Shown: in pieces, positions 62,701 to 64,000 of the stretch
Layout: each line of letters starts with the position of its first letter
How positions within the stretch are numbered: position 1 is the stretch's first letter
Source of the DNA: Aporrectodea caliginosa
Taxonomy: Eukaryota > Annelida > Clitellata > Crassiclitellata > Lumbricidae
Direction: 5' to 3'
Length of the DNA: 64,000 bases
NCBI GenBank assembly: GCA_020284085.1
Contig: JACEVL010000495.1
Location: 2,315,028-2,379,027 of the forward strand
Notes under the pieces: generated by a model
Told to the model about the DNA's origin: nothing
The model's input: only the letters and a program-made list of their open reading frames with translations
Databases searched by the model: none
Translations under genes and position numbers: made by a program

Positions 62701-63728
62701 TGACCATTTGTCGTTGTTGTTATAGCTGCAGCAGGTTCGGGAGCAGCGCAAGGGTAGCGACCAGCAGCCTCTGGGGGCGGTGAAGGGCAAAACAGAGAGG
62801 GAGCCAGCTTCATGGAGATGGGAGAAGCAGGAACTCGAGAGGCAACTCAAGGAACACAAGAAGAAACTCGATGATGTCTACTCGGAGATGAAGAGGCACC
62901 AACTGAAGTGGAAGGCTGCAGGAGAGGACATCGAACGGGTAGGGGGTCCTTTAGGGGACGGTTAGGACTTGATGGACGAGGGGAGGGGTTTGAAGCCACC
63001 TCTTTTTGCGCTAATGTGGGATTCGTGCAACTCTGTTCGGATAATTGTGTGCGTAGGAGACAATGAATGGCATTTAGGATAAAAGTCCATATGCATGTAA
63101 CCTATTACGTAGCATCTGTAGATGTTAAAGGATCATTATATTTAAATTAGAACTAACCTAGTTCAAACTGACTGCTTATTTATCTTGTTCATTCATTCGG
63201 AAATTTATAGAGCGCCTCTTCAAGGAAACTACTCAGAGGCGCTCCCGACTCCAACGCGCCCAAAAGAACAGTTTTAAGTTTAGTGAGGAAAGTTTCAGGT
63301 AGAGTCCCGTATACGCAGCTCTAAAGGAAGACCATTCCAGATCACTGGGCCTACCACAGAAAAAGCTAGATTCCGCAAAGCTACGGTACGAGTGAAAAAT
63401 TGTGTTGCTTCTTTGCTGCCTTTTTGCCGCTCCATGTAGTTCTATATCTACTGCGGACTTTAGAATTTTACACTTTGCACCCAGTGAGAGTGCGCCACCC
63501 GTTTGATCATTTAACGTTGTAAATTATGTATTCGTATTACATTCGTTTCTTATCAAATCTGGAGCTATATAAATCATTTTTGGCGTCAGTTAAGCCGATG
63601 GAGTTTTGTTATGTTAAATGTAGGAGAACAAAATAAAGGAAGAGCTGGAAAAGAAGATAAACAAACTTAAAGAGGAATGTGAATCTCATCGAAGGGAATC
63701 CGTCCAGCTTCAGACGCAGTTAGACGAG
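34598..63728 (+). CDS. MTCL/SOGA-like coiled-coil protein (multi-exon gene model, open at right edge)
   Basis: Twelve exons can be joined in one frame: 34598-34627, 35863-36070, 43134-43725, 45769-46309, 49629-49700, 53168-53494, 54958-55804, 56610-56941, 57747-57899, 61798-61923, 62726-62938 and 63624-63728. They total 3546 nt, 1182 codons, with no stop, and the last exon ends at a donor. From about residue 190 onward the product is almost pure heptad-repeat coiled coil. Key words (EFRELQKELE, CRILQFKLRKAER, SRLHDQLETVEEKRA, MTRKKLSELEEENE, HELRLQMDLAESE) follow in the same order as in human MTCL1/SOGA proteins. Those proteins crosslink or bundle microtubules and stabilise non-centrosomal arrays. 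The N-terminus differs (see the exon at 35863). Family assignment is from recalled motifs, not a search. Confidence 0.75.
35863..36070 (+). CDS. MTCL-like exon 2: N-terminal Cys/His motif and acidic linker
   Basis: Between GTGCGTCAG and GTAATC. It opens with CRGFEPQTWRRSLCKNCF and H eight residues later, i.e. C-x2-F-x-P-x2-W-x4-C-x2-C-F-x6-H. The same pattern begins MPRIP and Drosophila Outspread (actin/myosin-phosphatase-associated proteins) and probably binds zinc. A 45-residue Glu/Asp/Lys-rich segment follows. The exon ends in phase 1 and the leftover A joins TG of the exon at 43134 to give Met. An alternative acceptor (CCCCAG, 35883) would cut off the first cysteine. GTTCGAACCCC inside it is a chance B-box match. 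That this exon belongs to the downstream coiled-coil gene rests on phase alone. Confidence 0.6.
36071..36689. other. Intron 2 of the MTCL-like gene, unassigned part
   Basis: No repeat or exon is recognised before the LINE end at 36690. Confidence 0.4.
36690..36910 (-). mobile_element. LINE 3' end (RT C-terminus)
   Basis: On the minus strand a frame reads NRAFPVVDPVIWNGPPLELR, then ETFLTKLNTVLLGA. This is the RAFSV-P-LWN-LP-ELR ... F---LKT-L ending typical of L2/CR1 LINEs. The tail GGGCGCTATATAAATTACC is at the lower-coordinate end. It is about 85% like the copy at 63190 by eye. Confidence 0.8.
36911..37940. other. Intron 2, unassigned DNA
   Basis: At about 37365-37420 the minus strand has a tRNA-like string (CAGCGGTTAGT, then GGTCGCGGGTTAAGT), possibly a worn SINE head. 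No exon supported. Confidence 0.35.
37941..38177. repeat. (CATA)n microsatellite, ~237 bp
   Basis: Nearly pure tetranucleotide run with a few ATGC and AAAT variants. All six frames are open or nearly so, which creates spurious YIHT and YVCM frames. Confidence 0.98.
38178..38245 (-). mobile_element. SINE/LINE 3' end next to the CATA repeat
   Basis: Read on the minus strand, GGGCGCTGTAGAAATATCGA, then GTTTACGATGTATGTATG joins a repeat end directly to the tetranucleotide tail. Confidence 0.55.
38246..39100. other. Intron 2, unassigned DNA
   Basis: Nothing recognised apart from a palindromic-looking AACAATT-rich stretch at about 38320-38350. Confidence 0.35.
39110..40065 (+). other. CpG- and purine-rich block in intron 2; possible alternative 5' exon
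   Basis: Compared with its surroundings it is GC- and CpG-rich (GCGCGGCCGC at about 39457-39466), with a purine-rich 39350-39430. At 40043 a CAAAATG is directly followed by GTAGGC, which could be an initiator-containing exon end. That exon would be in the wrong phase for the exon at 43134, so it could at most serve as a 5' UTR exon or use another partner. Speculative. Confidence 0.25.
40815..40948 (+). mobile_element. LINE/SINE 3' end
   Basis: CTCACCTCCCGAGTCTGG through TTTTAACAGGCGCTATATAAATG is the standard 3' end of the LINE family in this window, here with a short CATTGCAATC tail. Confidence 0.65.
41778..42205 (-). mobile_element. LINE fragment: RT C-terminus, 3' UTR and (TTAC)n tail
   Basis: On the minus strand a 129-residue frame has STLEEMCVKADRALFAT, NHNTLYG and FPLERDSLPECFTFINMCYN. 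The pattern TLEEL-x-x-x-DR-LF, then H-LY, then ER-x-NS-x-P is the C-terminal end of a LINE RT ORF different from the L2-like one. About 180 bp later the element ends in TTTATAAAGG and TTACTTACTTAC at 41778-41803. The ORF plus tail arrangement supports a 5'-truncated LINE. Confidence 0.55.
42210..43133. other. Intron 2, unassigned DNA before MTCL-like exon 3
   Basis: No repeat or exon seen. The acceptor at 43133 is preceded by a TTTGTTCGCTTTTGTTGCAG pyrimidine tract. Confidence 0.4.
43134..43725 (+). CDS. MTCL-like exon 3: Ser-rich basic linker and first coiled coil
   Basis: Acceptor TTGTTGCAG, donor AAAG|GTCAGC; phase 1 in, phase 2 out. The first ~120 residues are Ser/Pro/Arg-rich and likely disordered, with a basic LPRRRRLIGPISRSF patch suited to phosphorylation or microtubule binding. 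The remainder (LVNNLREKVSALDDRCDRLD to RLIDKLKLPE) is coiled coil with regular Leu/Ile spacing. The ribosome frame continues well past the donor into the ATGT microsatellite, which explains the spurious Tyr-Val-Cys-Met tail if the intron is ignored. Confidence 0.85.
43762..44066. repeat. (ATGT)n microsatellite, ~300 bp
   Basis: Starts 37 bp after the exon-3 donor. TATGTATG is nearly perfect from 43850 to 43950 and degenerate at both ends. Confidence 0.98.
44180..44246. repeat. (TG)n microsatellite
   Basis: GTGTGTGTGTGTG with GCGTGCGTGCG interruptions. Confidence 0.9.
44247..45768. other. Intron 3, unassigned DNA with GGCTG and CAGT simple repeats
   Basis: GGCTGGCTGGCTG at about 44662-44676 and irregular GTCAGTCAGTC repeats at about 45546-45660. 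No exon supported. Confidence 0.5.
45769..46309 (+). CDS. MTCL-like exon 4: SOGA/MTCL signature coiled coil
   Basis: Acceptor GGTTGGCAG, donor GAGCAG|GTCAGT; phase 2 in (AG+G gives Arg), phase 0 out. It encodes AAQENEIAELRRKLEDAEG, EAIEFRELQKELE, KSCRILQFKLRKAERR, ELEEELKMAKEMNSRLHDQL and ETVEEKRARYEQELD. The block ELQKELE-x5-CRILQFKLRKAER followed by LEEEL-AKE-S-RLH--LE-VEEKR is, to my knowledge, peculiar to MTCL/SOGA proteins and is the main ground for the family call. There are no membrane segments. Codon use is GC-rich relative to the flanking introns, as in the other exons. Confidence 0.9.
46310..49628. other. Intron 4, mostly unassigned; several simple repeats
   Basis: GAT/GGTGAT tracts at 46655-46770, an (AATC)n run at 46884-46905, GATGAT at 47085-47170, CAT repeats at 47225-47300, and a minus-strand SINE/LINE end (TTTATAAAGCGCCATTAG) at about 47715-47735. 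No exon is supported except the short one at 49629. Confidence 0.55.
49629..49700 (+). CDS. MTCL-like small exon (24 codons)
   Basis: Between TTATTTTTAG and GTGTGT; 72 nt, phase 0 at both ends, no stop. It encodes MNGSAKDDKTGGKQATSANL followed by QLPK: polar, low-complexity, and unlike the AT-rich intron in base use. It falls where human MTCL1/SOGA proteins have a short Lys/Ser-rich break between coiled-coil blocks. Because it is symmetrical it could be skipped without shifting the frame, so it is a candidate cassette exon. No homology supports it. Confidence 0.45.
49812..51448 (-). mobile_element. hAT transposon, 1637 bp, with decayed transposase
   Basis: Ends CAGGGTTGGACTGG and (opposite strand) CAGGCTTGGACTGG are inverted repeats, followed inward by CGGGAAAT/CCCGGTGGGCCGG-type sequence. 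A perfect 8-bp duplication CTATAGTG flanks it at 49804-49811 and 51449-51456. On the minus strand the remains of a DUF4371/ZMYM1-type hAT transposase can be read: FEAATHFSELASREL with FKQKRIGSRK (51096-50905), then HGSLYADLSCLDPSN (about 50780-50830) and finally VACERSFSKLKYI (about 50340-50390), the dimerisation region. Stops and frameshifts separate these words. It lies in an intron of the MTCL-like gene in antisense orientation. Confidence 0.92.
51449..52865. other. Intron 5, unassigned, with a tRNA-like head
   Basis: At 51632-51700 the + strand has TGGCTGATTCGTAAGGCG and, 40 bp on, GGATTCGAATCTC, resembling A and B boxes of a tRNA-derived SINE or tRNA relic; the flanks do not fold into a convincing acceptor stem. 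Nothing else is supported. Confidence 0.4.
52868..53046 (+). mobile_element. LINE 3' end with (ATACA)n tail
   Basis: CTCTCACCTTAAAACCTTCC, then CTGGGAGCGCTTCTGAAAGG and GAAGCGCTTTATAAATG, ends in CAATACAATACAATACAA. Same family as 29.9 kb. Confidence 0.75.
53168..53494 (+). CDS. MTCL-like exon 6: coiled coil
   Basis: Acceptor GTGCGCATCAG, donor GAG|GTTCAG (a weak donor with T at +3); phase 0 at both ends. It encodes VAQVMRDLSDSLERENDL, QLKYSEEEAHMTRKKLSEL, then KFSSSKKPADGEPEV and EREHELRLQMDLAESE. The order 'EE-MRKKL' then a short hydrophilic break then 'E-EL-L-L-L-E-E' matches the corresponding stretch of MTCL1/SOGA. The pairing of the weak donor with the strong acceptor at 54958 is supported by continuous coiled coil across the join. 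Confidence 0.85.
53553..53945. repeat. (CAT)n microsatellite, ~390 bp
   Basis: ATCATCATC with scattered variants, starting about 60 bp after the exon-6 donor. It produces long frames of Ile, His or Asp/Asn on the two strands. Confidence 0.97.
54408..54522. repeat. (GAT)n/(GGT)n microsatellite
   Basis: GATGACGACGAC, GGTGGTGGTGG and GATGATGATGG in sequence. Confidence 0.9.
54838..54906 (+). mobile_element. LINE/SINE 3' end with (TA)n tail
   Basis: TCTTAGCGCCTTTACGAGG, then GCGCTATATAAATGTTTAG followed by ATATATATATA; it lies 52 bp before the exon-7 acceptor. Confidence 0.65.
54958..55804 (+). CDS. MTCL-like exon 7: long coiled coil
   Basis: Acceptor CTGTTCCAG, donor ATCG|GTGAGA; phase 0 in, phase 1 out. 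At 282 codons it is the largest exon here. It opens VNVLRRKLNEMEASYDVLL, has a Ser/Arg-rich break (SSRSSLQKSRSLEDSTSRD) likely to be phosphorylated, then LDVRKQMETVQQEARILKEK, KRLQIMNAGR and long heptads to KDRVVELETEIG. Coding sequence is strongly GC-biased at third positions (many CTG, GAG, AAG) while flanking introns are AT-rich. Confidence 0.9.
55915..56060 (-). mobile_element. LINE 3' end
   Basis: GTAATCGTAATCGTAAATTT, then AGAGGCGCTCCCGACTG and GGGTTTCAAACGCTTGCGG are the inverse of the element at 25.0-25.16 kb. Confidence 0.65.
56196..56239 (+). pseudogene. Partial duplicate of an exon-7 segment inside intron 7
   Basis: About 41 bases match 55501-55544 of exon 7 with five differences over the core. 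The exon reads QLDERTSRLSKEV; the intron copy, in the same frame, reads QLDHKTSRLSKEV. Two of the differences are synonymous (CTG/TTG and CGA/AGA). No convincing acceptor precedes it and a stop follows shortly, so it is more likely filler DNA copied from the exon than a working alternative exon. Confidence 0.7.
56610..56941 (+). CDS. MTCL-like exon 8: coiled coil
   Basis: Acceptor TGCACTTAG, donor CAG|GTAATT; phase 1 in (G+GT gives Gly), phase 0 out. Encodes GMASMLKNRQEDNERLEEE, then DMNKMLESFRRRERELHDDL, NGMLSDLLDLITDRAESTQ and a Gly/Ser-rich end. The joined sequence ...EIGGMASMLKNRQE keeps the heptads in register after the first residues. Confidence 0.85.
57052..57290. repeat. ~30-bp minisatellite (AGCCTTAATCCATATGTCTT)
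   Basis: About eight units of AGCCTTAATCCATATG, TCTTAATGATTTCTA, with period varying from 26 to 34 bp. Confidence 0.9.
57558..57640 (-). mobile_element. SINE/LINE 3' end
   Basis: GGACTTTATATAGCGCCCTC, then CTACTCAGAGGCGCTCCC is the usual 3' end on the minus strand, 110 bp before exon 9. Confidence 0.65.
57747..57899 (+). CDS. MTCL-like exon 9: coiled coil
   Basis: Acceptor GGGTGATAG, donor GAG|GTATTG; phase 0 at both ends, 51 codons. Encodes KRVEALERLLAEETKKVL, TAEKKLKMSDTPLSEIKDD and RLRQHEKEILLQE. It was found by phase and codon use; on its own it is too short to assign. Confidence 0.75.
57900..58290. other. Intron 9, unassigned DNA
   Basis: No exon or repeat recognised. Confidence 0.4.
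58291..58560 (-). mobile_element. SINE/LINE-like end and GGA tract
   Basis: TTGAGATTTATATAGTGTAC, then GCAAAAGCTAAGTCGCGGG and TTCACAGGCGCTCAG resemble the 32.45-kb element on the minus strand. A GGAGGAGGAG tract follows at 58487-58543. Confidence 0.5.
58645..58905 (-). mobile_element. LINE 3' end (RT C-terminus)
   Basis: The minus strand reads LIGPPLWNAFSPSVRSE, then SFAVLKTSLFSRGL and a GCGCCTCTCG / TTACAAAATACTTAAATACG end: the P-LWN-L...F---LKT-LF tail of L2/CR1-type LINEs. Confidence 0.75.
58906..59830. other. Intron 9, unassigned DNA
   Basis: No exon, RNA gene or repeat is supported. Confidence 0.4.
59836..60135. other. GC-richer block, possible exon of unknown gene
   Basis: Both strands carry frames with protein-like composition: + strand 59882-60091 (NNEAMYINSQPLPLDGTIC) and minus strand about 60134-60010 (NDFEPICPQNVLPSMARQ, ending CACVAAVRQW). 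I recognise neither. The minus frame follows an AG and could be a 3' exon of the THAP gene at 61.4 kb; the + strand frame lacks splice sites. Confidence 0.2.
60395..60640 (-). CDS. Unrecognised open frame, possible 3' exon of the THAP gene
   Basis: An 81-residue frame in antisense to the MTCL-like gene: polar, acidic middle (MTQDPSDDVDSIVRDMIDY) and ending SKNTAFYDV before the stop. It lies 620 bp downstream of the THAP exon. An internal AG after CCACCAAAAA could serve as an acceptor, but the reading phase from the THAP exon does not match it. No function can be given. Confidence 0.2.
   Translation of the reverse strand: MKTSTETQHLPPKKSNWMRNLVQSLAGIFQDNPCSMTQDPSDDVDSIVRDMIDYTVLNNCNVTSNEPMFSVFSKNTAFYDV
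61259..61439 (-). CDS. THAP-domain protein, first coding exon (nested, antisense)
   Basis: From ATG at 61439 to donor ATTG|GTAAGA at 61259, phase 1 out. It encodes MCAVVNCGRG, W at residue 17, CEVQSCNKG, CPAPLELFTF and RDVRTSVMDKI. C-x4-C at the start, then W, then P-x-x-L-F-x-F and a basic Arg/Lys-x-W/V-x-x-I helix is the layout of THAP zinc fingers (C2CH), in the longer variant with extra Cys found in invertebrate and transposase-related THAP proteins. The last Cys and His of the zinc site should lie on the next exon, which I could not identify. It may therefore be a gene with unrecognised exons or a dying copy. The CpG-rich promoter just upstream favours a transcribed gene. It lies wholly within an intron of the MTCL-like gene on the opposite strand. 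Confidence 0.65.
61440..61650 (-). promoter_or_regulatory. Putative promoter of the THAP gene: ETS and NRF1 sites
   Basis: TGCGCATGCGCA at 61631-61642 is a perfect palindromic NRF1 site and CCGGAAGT at 61609-61616 a consensus ETS/GABPA site, 170-205 bp upstream of the minus-strand ATG at 61439. Both are hallmark elements of TATA-less promoters of broadly expressed genes. A second CGCATG lies at 61451. Direction is inferred from the THAP exon; the palindrome itself is symmetrical. Confidence 0.6.
61798..61923 (+). CDS. MTCL-like exon 10: coiled coil
   Basis: Acceptor GTCGTATAG, donor GAG|GTTGGT (weak, T at +3); phase 0 at both ends, 42 codons. Encodes LALCQKQLIAANDQITGLK, RLMTMKESHEDIKED and FAKVSKE. 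The coiled-coil register continues from exon 9. Confidence 0.75.
62030..62470. repeat. ~100-bp minisatellite, GGT-rich
   Basis: The unit starting GATCGTTGGTGGTGG at 62071, 62277 and 62377 (a GACC variant near 62174) gives a period of 100-103 bp, about four units. TTTGAAGAAGAGGTTGTGACG is in each. Confidence 0.95.
62471..62715. repeat. Degenerate TTG/GGT-rich tract
   Basis: GTTGTTGCTG and GGTGGTGGTGG stretches that continue the minisatellite in decayed form up to 10 bp before the next exon. Confidence 0.8.
62726..62938 (+). CDS. MTCL-like exon 11: coiled coil
   Basis: Acceptor GTTGTTATAG, donor CGG|GTAGGG; phase 0 at both ends, 71 codons. Starts LQQVREQRKGSDQQPLGAV, has a Trp-containing break (REPASWRWEKQEL), then ERQLKEHKKKLDDVYSEMK and RHQLKWKAAGEDIER. 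The acceptor lies directly after the GT-rich minisatellite, which supplies the polypyrimidine-poor but TTGTTGTT-rich tract. Confidence 0.8.
63185..63398 (-). mobile_element. LINE 3' end (RT C-terminus)
   Basis: Close relative of 36690-36910: CGGAAATTTATAGAGCGCCTC, AACTACTCAGAGGCGCTCCC and CCATTCCAGATCACTGGGCC. On the minus strand the PVIWNGLP-like region is recognisable though frame-broken. Confidence 0.75.
63624..63728 (+). CDS. MTCL-like exon 12: coiled coil, gene continues
   Basis: Acceptor TTAAATGTAG, donor GAG|GTATTT; phase 0 at both ends, 35 codons. Encodes ENKIKEELEKKINKLKEEC, ESHRRESVQLQTQLDE. The frame is open at the donor, so at least one more exon lies beyond the window. Confidence 0.75.
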
Positions 63729-64000
63729 GTATTTCTCTGATCTTAATAGTTGGCTAAAACTCTACCGTCTACACACTACTACACAAACAAAACCCAAGAG
63801 ACGTTCGTATTATCATGCAGTCGTTGTATTTGCCCGTATTAGGTTGTGTTTTGTTTCCTTGGATCGCTTCTTGGCTCTGACTTGGCACATCTAGGAGTTC
63901 TGTATGCACACTGGTTTCACTTAAAAGCGACCGTCGATTGATGCCTTAGTAAAACATCATTATATTGGCGCGATAGAAATTTTCTGCGACTTAGGCCCCA
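63729..64000. other. Intron after MTCL-like exon 12
   Basis: No further exon is visible before the window ends. Confidence 0.5.

Noticed and set aside
62033..62859. Minus-strand Thr/Asn/Pro-rich frames
   Set aside because: Translations of the GGT-rich minisatellite.

Overview
This is a gene-poor, repeat-rich stretch of a metazoan nuclear genome. Introns are long, exons are joined by ordinary GT-AG splice sites, and the DNA is full of tRNA-derived SINEs, LINE 3' ends of the 'GCGCTATATAAAT' type, hAT-type DNA elements and microsatellites. The repeat style suggests a marine invertebrate such as an echinoderm, a hemichordate or a spiralian. I cannot place it further from the sequence alone. Nothing here looks bacterial or viral.

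Layout. 1-9.9 kb: no gene seen; interspersed repeats, several minisatellites (GGGGGTTATTGTCC-like at 3.8 kb, a purine-rich 84-mer at 4.9 kb, a 34-mer at 6.2 kb, a 67-mer at 7.8 kb) and a 144-bp MITE with a clean 8-bp target duplication. 9.9-22.6 kb: a young direct tandem array of four copies of a ~3.28-kb unit made of a dead LINE 3' end, a tRNA-derived SINE and unique-looking DNA; the copies meet at a TTTTAAA microhomology. 26.7-28.8 kb: the last two exons of a Quiver/Sleepless-like Ly6 gene on the + strand. 30.6-31.9 kb: a TIR- and TSD-bounded hAT-like element carrying a piece of LINE reverse transcriptase; a second copy with the same internal join lies at the window start.

34.6 kb to beyond the window end: a large + strand gene. 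Twelve phase-compatible exons (1,182 codons so far, open at the right edge) encode a long coiled-coil protein that I assign to the MTCL/SOGA microtubule-associated family. Its predicted N-terminus carries a Cys/His motif resembling the one at the start of MPRIP/Outspread proteins. The first coding exon coincides with a YY1-type element and the promoter is CpG-containing. Inside its eighth-to-ninth coding-exon intron (57.9-61.8 kb) lies an antisense first exon of a THAP-domain protein with its own ETS- and NRF1-type promoter. Another intron holds a complete 1.64-kb hAT element with a decayed transposase and perfect 8-bp target duplications.

The genes do not form an operon or a pathway. The Ly6 protein would act at the neuronal or other cell surface, the MTCL-like protein on microtubules or cortex, and the THAP protein in the nucleus. 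I found no convincing novel enzymatic or defence system. The most interesting structures are the tandem array, the LINE-carrying hAT-like element, the composite N-terminus of the coiled-coil gene and the nested THAP gene.
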